From contig CADAKQ010000035.1 in NCBI GenBank assembly GCA_902788555.1, positions 10,821 through 68,574 on the forward strand: a stretch of DNA of 57,754 nucleotides. Reading direction: 5' to 3'. Under the pieces are notes generated by a model that saw only the letters and a program-made list of their open reading frames with translations, did no database searches and was not told the origin of the DNA. Origin of the DNA: an uncultured Lachnospiraceae bacterium (GTDB lineage: Bacteria > Bacillota > Clostridia > Lachnospirales > Lachnospiraceae). The position numbers and the translations under genes are program-made. How positions within the stretch are numbered: the first letter of the stretch is position 1; each line of letters opens with the position of its first letter. Positions 50,781 through 57,754 of this stretch are shown here, in pieces.

Positions 50781-51227
50781 TTAAAGCTTTTCAAAATCAG
50801 AAATCTTATCCTGCTTTATACTGATATTCATACTCATGGAGGATGGCGGCATAAGTGAATCCCCCATATCAATGGTATATGAAGAAACTATACTTATCCC
50901 TGTCTCCGGCTCATGCAGTCCATCATAATATTCGTAGCTTTCCGTAACAAGCGTAATCGGTATCGTGCCAAAAGGTGTTTCATAAGAGGTATTGTGTGTA
51001 AGTGCCTCTCCGTATATAAAGTCAGTCACAAGCTCCCCACGTCTGATTATGCGAAGCTCCGCCTCGGAAAGAAACATAGTTGTCTTGGTAAGATTTACTT
51101 CCCCGGACAAATCTTCGGTATAAGTCAGTCGATATCCGTCGCTTTCTTTATATATAACAGCAGAATTTTCACTCCTGCTTTTTATACCATCCTGATCCAC
51201 ACTTTCTATAACAATACTAACCCGCAT
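50781..51227 (-). CDS. DUF1934 (YwiB-like) beta-barrel protein
   Basis: A 148-residue protein of the DUF1934/YwiB family, a lipocalin-like fold. Signature parts are VSIVIESVDQDGIKSRSE, YRLTYTEDLSGE, TPFGTIPI and YTIDMGD. The function of the family is unknown. The start is at 51227 because GAGAGG lies five bases upstream; the ATG seven codons before has no suitable site. The gene is first in a two-gene unit with the methyltransferase. Confidence 0.85.
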   Translation of the reverse strand: MRVSIVIESVDQDGIKSRSENSAVIYKESDGYRLTYTEDLSGEVNLTKTTMFLSEAELRIIRRGELVTDFIYGEALTHNTSYETPFGTIPITLVTESYEYYDGLHEPETGISIVSSYTIDMGDSLMPPSSMSMNISIKQDKISDFEKL

Positions 51228-51531
51228 AACTACCTCTCTTTCTTTCATTTATGATAACTCAAAGAACATACCTTTTCAATTATTTTTTATATGATGATTT
51301 TTGTTTTTTTATATATAAATGATTTTGCCACATAATTTAATGCTTGGCAAAAAGTGCTAAATGTCGAAAATGCAATGTATGTCATAAAGATGAACCTACA
51401 ATACAAATTAATATTATGATATTATAGCTATTGTTGTATTTAACAAATAAAACATAAGGAGGGCAGTAAAAGATTACACGTCGCAGTATACTGATTATGA
51501 TTCGGAATAAAAAGAAGGGAGATAATAATCT
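51228..51531. other. Divergent intergenic region without a gene
   Basis: AT-rich sequence of 304 bases between the DUF1934 gene and the surface-protein gene. A TATTAT/GATATTATAG-like -10 near 51418-51426 probably serves the surface gene. AAGGAGG near 51459 is not followed by a usable reading frame. I see no RNA gene or repeat. Confidence 0.5.
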
Positions 51532-53046
51532 ATGACGAAAAAAAAGAAAAAATCCATACTTAGTTTTGCATTGACATTGCTGATGGCGATATGCCTTATT
51601 CCTGCTTTTAATCTAAAAGCAGCGGAATATGGAAATGACACCACCGGAACAGCTATTTTAACAGACGGAAAAGTCGAAGAATTCGATAAGGATAGTACTG
51701 CCGGAAGATTATATAACACAGATTGTGTTTGTGGTTTTTACAGCAGTGTGGCTTTTGACTCCGTTGAGGTTGACAGCACAGCTAAGACTGTAACCTTTAC
51801 TAACTTAGTATCTTCAGGAAATCCGGGCGAACTCTCAATCACAAAACCTGATTGGACATTTATTTTTGAAGGTACATGTGATACAAAAATAACAGTAGAA
51901 GAAGTTGATACCACTATTAAACTTGCAGCCGGAGCCGTTCTGACATGTGACAGTCTTGCATGGTATGGTTGTAATATTGTTATAGATAAAGATACAACCA
52001 TTCAGCCTGAAGATGCTGATTTTAGTGAAAATACAAATGTAAATGGACTCTCGGTTGTCTTAAAAGGTCCTGCTCCGGAGAAATATACAGTAACCTTTGA
52101 ATCAAATGGCGGAAGTAAGGTTGAAGCCCAAGAAGTTTCAGAAGGAGATAAGGCTGTTAAGCCTGCAACCGACCCTGCAAAGGATGGTTACACATTTGAT
52201 GGATGGTATGCAGACAAGGATTTAAAGACTGCTTTTGATTTTTCAGCAGTTATAAAAGCTGACACTACTGTTTATGCTAAATGGACAGAAGACAAAAAAG
52301 ACGATGCAAAAGCAGATGACAAAAAAGACGATACTAAGGCAGACGATACTAAGACCGACGATAAGAAAGATGATACCAAGGCAGACGACACTAAAGATGA
52401 TTCTAAGGCAGATGACAAAAAAGATGACACTAAAGCTGACGACAAAAAAGATGATGCCAAGGCGGATGACAATGATGTTGAGCCTATAGGTGAGAAATAT
52501 TCTACATACGAAGGCTGTGCCTTCTACGCAGATGAATCCGGTGATGTAAGATGCTATGATTCGGATGGCAAACCTGTCATAAATGATTTCAAGTGTGACG
52601 GCGAATTTACTTACTATTTCCAGCTTGACGGAACAGCCATGAAAGACAGACTTTCATATCATCCTGACGGAAAACATGTAATTTACTTTGATGAAAATGG
52701 TCACGAGGTATTCAATGATTTTGCTCATGTTAAACGTTCCATAGCAGGCGAAGAGGTTGATGACTACTGCTTCTTTGATGTATTTGGACATATGTATGTT
52801 GATGTAATTACATGGGATAAGACAGGTACTGTTCTTTACTATGCAAATCCATATGGGGTTATGGAAATGAATAAATGGTTCCAGTTCTCCGATACAGTTG
52901 TATGGGGCGACGGAACACCTACAGAAGGTATCGCAGGAGGTTATGGTTATGCTAACGAGAACGGAACACTTATGAGAGATAGTTATACATACGATTGGGA
53001 AGGAAAATACTGCTATATGCAGGGTAATGGTGTAGCACTTTACTAA
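51532..53046 (+). CDS. Secreted surface protein with B-repeat and Lys/Asp linker
   Basis: A 504-residue secreted protein. The signal peptide (about 1-31) ends near AFNLKAA. Residues about 35-180 form a beta-rich domain. A Listeria-Bacteroides (InlB-B) repeat occupies about 185-252 (YTVTFESNGGSKV through TTVYAKW). Residues about 253-314 are a low-complexity linker of DDTKADD/DDKK units. The C-terminal module (about 323-504) with YYFQLDGT, LSYHPDGKHVIYFDENGHE and YYANPYGVMEM recurs in the protein at the right edge of the window and may bind the cell wall. GGGAG precedes the ATG. A terminator follows. Confidence 0.85.
   Translation: MTKKKKKSILSFALTLLMAICLIPAFNLKAAEYGNDTTGTAILTDGKVEEFDKDSTAGRLYNTDCVCGFYSSVAFDSVEVDSTAKTVTFTNLVSSGNPGELSITKPDWTFIFEGTCDTKITVEEVDTTIKLAAGAVLTCDSLAWYGCNIVIDKDTTIQPEDADFSENTNVNGLSVVLKGPAPEKYTVTFESNGGSKVEAQEVSEGDKAVKPATDPAKDGYTFDGWYADKDLKTAFDFSAVIKADTTVYAKWTEDKKDDAKADDKKDDTKADDTKTDDKKDDTKADDTKDDSKADDKKDDTKADDKKDDAKADDNDVEPIGEKYSTYEGCAFYADESGDVRCYDSDGKPVINDFKCDGEFTYYFQLDGTAMKDRLSYHPDGKHVIYFDENGHEVFNDFAHVKRSIAGEEVDDYCFFDVFGHMYVDVITWDKTGTVLYYANPYGVMEMNKWFQFSDTVVWGDGTPTEGIAGGYGYANENGTLMRDSYTYDWEGKYCYMQGNGVALY
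52285..52475 (+). repeat. Tandem Asp/Lys/Ala codon repeats in the surface gene
   Basis: Irregular 18- to 27-base units built on GATGACAAAAAAGACGA and GGCAGACGATACTAAG encode the DDKK/ADDTK linker. The units are alike but not identical, so recombination or slippage could change the linker length. Confidence 0.7.
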
Positions 53047-53069
53047 TAAATATAGATTTTATTAAAAAC

Positions 53070-53105
53070 AAAGGCGTGGGGTATTATTGCTTCACGCCTT
53101 TCTTC
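53070..53105 (+). terminator. Terminator of the surface-protein gene
   Basis: AAAGGCGTG (53070-53078) pairs with CACGCCTTT (53093-53101) and is followed by T-rich sequence. Confidence 0.85.
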
Positions 53106-53119
53106 TTTAAAGATTTCCC

Positions 53120-53141
53120 GTGAAATGATTGTGAAATGATT
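53120..53141. promoter_or_regulatory. Tandem 11-base repeat upstream of the LuxR-type gene
   Basis: GTGAAATGATT occurs twice head to tail (53120-53130 and 53131-53141). Exact tandem 11-base spacing is the geometry of OmpR-type sites. It lies about 80 bases before the start of the membrane LuxR gene. Confidence 0.5.
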
Positions 53142-53218
53142 GGATATTTGATAAAATAATTTCAGAAACTCAAAAACAATTTAACATATAAAATAAAACC
53201 AATTATATTAATTATACC

Positions 53219-54586
53219 ATGAATAAAAAAAATCTGTTATTTTACATTATTTTTCTAACTTTATATGCATATGAATTTTCTAAGACCCAACAGTTTATCT
53301 GGGCATATAATTTGAGTGATAATACTATACATTATATCGGTACTATTGTAGTTGGGCTTGGTTTTTTCTGTTTTTACATAAGCAGAAAAATATTTCCATC
53401 CATATCTATGCGTAAGGTAATATTGATGTTTTTTAATGTGGCATATATATCCGGTATGATTTACACTATGTTCATACCGGCAAACCTTTATATTACATGG
53501 ATTGTCCTTCTCTCGCTCGGATATCTTGGCGGAGTTGTGTATTATTATATAGCTGTTGCCATCGGGCGCACACGTTATGTGGGCAGAGTTGCTATGATTG
53601 GGCAGATTTTTGCACTTCTTATGCAGATGCTTATCCCACAAAACATTGATGATACCTTTATTCTGATTACAATATTAATAATTGTCTTTTTACTGGTAAC
53701 TTATCTTGTACTCTTTCCGCCTGCTGACTGGATGTTTGAAGAAATATTGCCTTATGCAAAAGAAACACCTATGTGGAATAATGAGATACGGAAAAGACTT
53801 ACTATTCTTTTGATTATCGTTTTTTTTGCAGATATGTTTGTATGTCTGGTTGAGATAACATGGACTGCAAAGCTTGAAAATGACATTATGTACACATTCC
53901 CAAGATACTTTATGATTGCAGGTTATGCGCTCGCAGGAATATTTGCCGATTATAAAAAGCACAAATATCTTGATACTGCGTTGCTTGTTGTACTGGGATT
54001 CAGTTTTTCAGGTATATATATGGCGGAACATACTACGGAAAGGCTCTGTATTTATTACATTTTGGCCGGATTTACTATTCTTTATATGAATATAAAATTC
54101 TGGCATCTGGCATCATATACTAAGTCTCCTGAAATATGGGCAAGCTTCGGAAGAATTATATATGTATTTGAAGGTTTTATAAGTGAGTTTTTCATAAAAA
54201 CCATCAGGGGAAGTAATTTTTATTGTACAATCGTCCTCGCTTTATTTTTCGCAGTTGTAATCTACTGTATCCTAAAAGAATCTCCACTTAAAGCACAGGG
54301 CGAGTGGATATTATTTGAGAGTGACGAAGCCCTGCAAAGCATTGAAAGCAAAGAGGAAGCAACTCAAAAAGAATTTATGAATTATGCATCGACATACGAG
54401 CTGACACCAAGAGAATGCGATGTACTAAAATGCATTCTTAATTCTGATGAAAGCATGAAAATAATAGCCGAACAGCTTGGAATATCTGAACGAATGTTAT
54501 ACAGATATATGAATCAGCTTTACGAAAAAACGGGTGCTGAAAATCGTGCCGGACTTGTAAAAAAATATTATGAAAGCCTGATATAA
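53219..54586 (+). CDS. LuxR-type regulator with multi-TM N-terminus
   Basis: A 455-residue protein. About ten to twelve TM helices occupy residues 5-360 in a transporter-like layout, and a LuxR-type winged helix lies at about 396-452 (LTPRECDVLKCILNSDESMK, IAEQLGISERMLYRYMNQLY). Such membrane-bound LuxR regulators are known in Actinobacteria (Eggerthella-type) and some Firmicutes; ligands are mostly unknown. The ATG at 53219 lacks a Shine-Dalgarno site, which is unusual here, and translation may be weak or leaderless. The neighbouring surface genes are possible targets. Confidence 0.85.
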   Translation: MNKKNLLFYIIFLTLYAYEFSKTQQFIWAYNLSDNTIHYIGTIVVGLGFFCFYISRKIFPSISMRKVILMFFNVAYISGMIYTMFIPANLYITWIVLLSLGYLGGVVYYYIAVAIGRTRYVGRVAMIGQIFALLMQMLIPQNIDDTFILITILIIVFLLVTYLVLFPPADWMFEEILPYAKETPMWNNEIRKRLTILLIIVFFADMFVCLVEITWTAKLENDIMYTFPRYFMIAGYALAGIFADYKKHKYLDTALLVVLGFSFSGIYMAEHTTERLCIYYILAGFTILYMNIKFWHLASYTKSPEIWASFGRIIYVFEGFISEFFIKTIRGSNFYCTIVLALFFAVVIYCILKESPLKAQGEWILFESDEALQSIESKEEATQKEFMNYASTYELTPRECDVLKCILNSDESMKIIAEQLGISERMLYRYMNQLYEKTGAENRAGLVKKYYESLI

Positions 54587-54598
54587 TCAGATGGATTT

Positions 54599-55127
54599 TT
54601 AATCAAGCAATCCATACTCCCAGTAAGGGTCAAGTATCCAATCGCCGTAAACGCTTACCATAAAGCTGTCAAAATCTTCCTTAGAACCACGAAGGAGGTA
54701 AAATTCGCCATCCTCCATCTTGTTTATCGCCTCAGACCATTTATTTTGCGTCTCATTCCAAGCTTCATCTTCACTTTTTCCTTCTGAAATCTCATGGTTG
54801 TAAACACGTAATTTATATCTGATAAGGTCATATCCGTTTGGTGTTATAATCTTCCATCAAATCCTATATAGACAGGGTATTCTAATTTCCGACTCACAAA
54901 GTCCTTTGTTCCATCCTCATTCATAACACAATAAAATAGTGATGTACGAATTCCATAAGGAACTACACTGTATCCATCGCAAAATCCATACCGGAATAGG
55001 TGTAGTGTGGAACGGTTCTTGCATTTGGATTTGCTTCTGCTTCCTCGGCGTGTGCACTAAATGGAATCATAAGTACCACACCAAAAGATAATGTAGCTGT
55101 TAATAGTTTTTTTGCTAACCTCATCAT
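54599..55127 (-). pseudogene. Secreted protein gene broken by two frameshifts
   Basis: The minus strand opens with GGAGGTG and ATGATG, then a signal peptide ending SAHAEE and the sequence NARTVPHYTYSGMDF. Adding one base near DF restores FCDGYSVVPYGIRTSLF to VYIGFDG, and adding another restores KIITPNGYDLIRYKLRV through DPYWEYGLLD at the stop. The repaired product would be about 176 residues. I know of no family. Both lesions are single missing bases (one in GGATTTTGCG), so errors in the sequence are possible. The end lies 12 bases from the convergent LuxR-type gene. Confidence 0.75.
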
Positions 55128-55505
55128 ATAAAACACCTCCACTAAAAATGATGATTTAACGTGTTTCCAAAGTTAAATCAATTTAAGCATAATAATTATA
55201 TTTTGTAAATATTTTTACACCAAATGACAAAAAATGAGCGTTTTTGATTCAGATATGTATATCACTATAAAACATTTTTTTGAAGTTTACATAATTGAAA
55301 TTGGTCTACATAAAAATGACACGATTTGTTGCTTTTGTTTTTTTCTATTGACTTTCCTCTTTGGATATTATACCTTTTCTTCAGGCAGATATATTTCTTA
55401 TTTTTCAAACAATCTTATTCATTAGAGATTTATCCTGCCGAAATTACATGTTTGCAAACAATGATAATATGATTGGATATTTATAATACACAAAGGGGGA
55501 TTTTT
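55128..55505. other. AT-rich intergenic region without a gene
   Basis: 378 bases between the broken secreted gene and the Rpn-family gene. The sequence is AT-rich with short open frames lacking ribosome sites. A GATAATATG-type -10 near 55463 may be part of the promoter for the plus-strand nuclease gene. I see no repeat or RNA gene. Confidence 0.5.
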
Positions 55506-56387
55506 ATGATTATTGGAAATAATGAAAAAACATATGATTTTTCCGGACTTCCGACAGGAAAACTCAAAATTAATCTTATGAATGATTATATGTTTAAAGC
55601 GGTTTTTCAGGAAAACATGAAGGCACTGGAGGGCTTACTTTATGCACTTTTGAATCTGTCGAAGGGAAGTATTGATTCAATCGTGGTTGAAAACCCGATA
55701 GAATTGGGAAGATTTGTAGACAGAAAAACTTGCGTGCTTGATTTGAAACTTACGCTTAATAACGAAAGAATTTTAAATATCGAAATGCAGGTAGGCAACT
55801 ATGGAAACTGGATAGAGAGGTCAATTGTATATTTATGTCGGGCTTTTGACCAGCTAAAAGCGGGAGATGATTATGGAATTATTCTGCCTACGATGCATAT
55901 AGGAATAATTGATTTTGATATTAATAATCTTACTCCGATGTTTTACTCCGAAAATATGCTTATGAACACAAAAAATCATGAAGTTTATAGTGACAAATTT
56001 GCACTGCGTGTGTTAAACTTAAGTCGACTTGATGATGCGACAAAAGAAGAGAAAGAAAGCGGCTTATACACTTATGCAAGAATGTTCAAGGCAAGAACCT
56101 GGGAGGAGATAACGATGTTGGCACAGGGAAATGAATATGCAGGCGAAGTAATATATACGCTTCATGAAATGAGTGAAGACGAGAAAATCGCCGAACAATG
56201 TTTTGCACGAAAGATATATGAGTGGGATAAACGTTCAGCCTACGAAAAGGGACAGCTTGATGGCTTAGAGAAGGGCTTAGAGCAGGGACGTGCGGAAAGC
56301 CAAGCAATTATAGATAATCAGAAATCAGCTCTTGCTGAAAAGGATGCTGAAATAGAGAGGCTGAAAAAGCAGCTTGCAGAAAAATAG
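55506..56387 (+). CDS. Rpn-family / PD-(D/E)XK nuclease-like protein
   Basis: A 293-residue protein of the recombination-promoting nuclease / PD-(D/E)XK transposase-like family. The N-terminal INLMNDYMFKAVFQ segment is diagnostic. The catalytic core has Asp79 in CVLDLKLTL and Glu93 and Gln95 in NIEMQVG, followed by the characteristic RSIVYLCRAFDQLKAG. The C-terminal 50 residues form a coiled coil (GLEKGLEQGRAES onward). Such genes occur in many copies in Lachnospiraceae and are not IS transposases in the classic sense. GGGGG and the ATG at 55506 set the start. Confidence 0.88.
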   Translation: MIIGNNEKTYDFSGLPTGKLKINLMNDYMFKAVFQENMKALEGLLYALLNLSKGSIDSIVVENPIELGRFVDRKTCVLDLKLTLNNERILNIEMQVGNYGNWIERSIVYLCRAFDQLKAGDDYGIILPTMHIGIIDFDINNLTPMFYSENMLMNTKNHEVYSDKFALRVLNLSRLDDATKEEKESGLYTYARMFKARTWEEITMLAQGNEYAGEVIYTLHEMSEDEKIAEQCFARKIYEWDKRSAYEKGQLDGLEKGLEQGRAESQAIIDNQKSALAEKDAEIERLKKQLAEK

Positions 56388-56406
56388 CATATATCTGATA
56401 TTATAA

Positions 56407-56435
56407 AACGGGGCATATCACAGATATGTCCCGTT
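56407..56435. terminator. Terminator between the Rpn gene and the edge surface gene
   Basis: AACGGGGCATAT (56407-56418) pairs with ATATGTCCCGTT (56424-56435) with one wobble. The T-run is on the minus strand, so it mainly stops the right-edge gene, but it may also act on the Rpn transcript. Confidence 0.7.
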
Positions 56436-56470
56436 CATACTACAAAATCTTCTTTTGAGCCTCTTTAAAT

Positions 56471-57754
56471 TTAGTAAATATAAGATATTGTCTCTTTTAC
56501 AACTTCATCACCAAATGCATCCGGTCCATAGGTTGTTTCTTTAATTACATTCCCTGCTTTATCATAATCTTTAGTGTTCTTTTCAATCAAAGAGCCATCA
56601 GTTTTATATTCAATATCTTTAATTAATCTTCCGGCTGAGTCATACTCATAATCTTTGGTACTTTTTAATGAACCATCTGCATCATATCGGCTTTCTTTTA
56701 TAAGATTTCCGTTTGAATCATACTCATAATCTGTATAACCCAGACTACTGCCATCATTACTGCTGATAGTCGCATATCTAATCAGGTTACCTGCTTCATC
56801 ATATGTATATGTCATTATAGTATCGCCATAACTCTCAGTCAACGGATCATATGATGGTCTTTTTATAACATTTCCATTTTTATCAATCTCGTATCCCGGA
56901 CTAATTCTGTTACCATAGGAATCATATTCAAACGCCTCTGTTAATGTTGGATTATCATCACTATCATAATGAGTTTTCTTAAGCAAATTACCTTTTTCAT
57001 CATATTCATATGTATAATATCCGATTAAATCATCTGAATTCTGATATACTATTTCTTTATACAGAAGTCCATTACTGTAATAATCATATGTAATTCGCAT
57101 ACTTATGACAGATAAGGTTTCATCAGTATATTTTGTGCTCTGTATAATCTTTCCCTGTTTATCATATTCGCCAATAACGATTCCGGCAGTTGCACCACTT
57201 ATTTTTTCTTCTGTTCTTTTAATAGTTGCTTTTGTAGAATCCGGTGCAAATTCTGATTTATTGGATTCATCACCTATACTTGCAAAGTCAACACTTCCGT
57301 CTGAGTATGCATATCCCCAGGTTCCTTCCTTTATACCAAATGCTTCGGCTACACCTCCGGCTTCATCGGCAAATTGAAACCAGCCGCCACACTCCATTAC
57401 TCCGTATGGATTTGCATAATAAAGGGTATCACCTGCCTTGTTATATGTAAATACATTTGTATACATATATCCATATACATCAAAGAAACAGAGGTCGTCA
57501 ACAGCATCGCCTGATATACTTTCTTTTACATTAATAAAATCACTGAATATCTCATGACCTTTCTCATCAAAATAAATAACATGCTCACCATCGGGATGAT
57601 AGGTAAGTCTGTCTGTCATCGGCGTACCGTCAAGCTGCAAATAATATGTGTAAATACCATCACAGAAAAATGCATCCTTAACCAATGTTCCGTCAGCAAG
57701 ATAGTAGTGCTCACCATCCCAGATATCGCCCTTCTCACCTTCTCCGGTTTCGCC
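56471..57754 (-). CDS. Surface protein with YD repeats, 5' end outside window
   Basis: At least 427 residues; the frame is still open at the right edge (GETGEGEKGDIWDGEHYYLA at the current end). The first part repeats the C-terminal module of the 504-residue surface protein (YYLQLDGTPMTDRLTYHPDG, YFDEKGHEIFSDF, TLYYANPYGVME). The rest holds six or so YD/RHS-type repeats of the form YEYDEKGNLLKKTHYD, which in larger proteins fold as a beta-shell or surface fibre. No toxin domain follows the repeats. It ends shortly before a terminator at 56407-56435. Confidence 0.85.
   Translation of the reverse strand, partial: GETGEGEKGDIWDGEHYYLADGTLVKDAFFCDGIYTYYLQLDGTPMTDRLTYHPDGEHVIYFDEKGHEIFSDFINVKESISGDAVDDLCFFDVYGYMYTNVFTYNKAGDTLYYANPYGVMECGGWFQFADEAGGVAEAFGIKEGTWGYAYSDGSVDFASIGDESNKSEFAPDSTKATIKRTEEKISGATAGIVIGEYDKQGKIIQSTKYTDETLSVISMRITYDYYSNGLLYKEIVYQNSDDLIGYYTYEYDEKGNLLKKTHYDSDDNPTLTEAFEYDSYGNRISPGYEIDKNGNVIKRPSYDPLTESYGDTIMTYTYDEAGNLIRYATISSNDGSSLGYTDYEYDSNGNLIKESRYDADGSLKSTKDYEYDSAGRLIKDIEYKTDGSLIEKNTKDYDKAGNVIKETTYGPDAFGDEVVKETISYIY

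Noticed and set aside
55506-56387. An IS transposase
   Set aside because: The protein is of the Rpn/PD-(D/E)XK family; no terminal inverted repeats or target duplications flank the gene.
56471-57754. Rhs polymorphic toxin
   Set aside because: The YD repeats are few, there is no core RHS cap or C-terminal toxin, and no immunity gene follows.

Overview
The window looks like chromosomal DNA from an AT-rich, low-GC Gram-positive anaerobe, most likely of the family Lachnospiraceae (Butyrivibrio, Roseburia or Lachnospira-like). The reasons are AGGAGG-type ribosome sites, the Gram-positive long form of SRP RNA, an RlmD with the clostridial C-terminal extension, a DUF6128-like protein, several soluble chemotaxis receptors and Listeria-Bacteroides-repeat surface proteins. 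This assignment comes from gene content only. I see no tRNA, rRNA, IS element, prophage or CRISPR array.

Layout. 1-2.1 kb: an accessory edge with a zinc-ribbon (DUF4379-like) protein cut by the window and a DUF4209-like HEPN protein. 2.2-14.4 kb: housekeeping genes (rlmD, a YfcE phosphodiesterase, rdgB, a secreted papain-like protease, a THUMP RNA methyltransferase, rhodanese, a 46-residue Asn/Gln-rich protein, a cytidylate-kinase-like protein, pgi, pdaA and murG). 14.7-30.6 kb: an envelope-stress or export block. It holds two ABC ATPases, one FtsX-type permease, two adaptor lipoproteins (one internally duplicated), a divergent two-component system whose kinase is frameshifted, and three paralogous lipoproteins. 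Five promoters in this block carry the same direct-repeat motif (TGAAACA, four bases, then TGATACA or a close variant), so the block looks like one regulon. 30.7-39.4 kb: an HD hydrolase, an aspartate aminotransferase of the 1c type, a membrane chemotaxis receptor, SRP RNA, tadA, a GNAT, and the tatD-rsmA-DUF6128 operon. 39.5-44 kb: fucO co-transcribed with a soluble PocR-domain mini chemotaxis receptor, then a PAS-PAS receptor and a second mini receptor with a shrunken PocR domain. 44-51.2 kb: an aminotransferase behind a promoter-terminator leader, malQ, plsC, a Lys-rich membrane protein, a CPBP protease, murI, a methyltransferase and a DUF1934 protein. 51.5-57.7 kb: two secreted proteins sharing a C-terminal/N-terminal surface module, a multi-TM LuxR regulator, a broken secreted protein and an Rpn/PD-(D/E)XK nuclease.

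The most unusual features are in non-coding DNA. Several intergenic regions hold long nested inverted repeats. Two of these (upstream of rlmD and murI) share an approximately 85-nt core in the same orientation to the downstream gene, while their 30-nt outer arms are unrelated in sequence yet self-complementary. Two others (about 14.5 and 33.4 kb) share a different core ending in a GTTTGAGCG-AGCGAGTTT-type loop. Other promoter-proximal repeats sit in front of the chemotaxis receptors.

Four gene disruptions are each explained by single-base indels, mostly in short A/T runs. They may be real decay or sequence errors.
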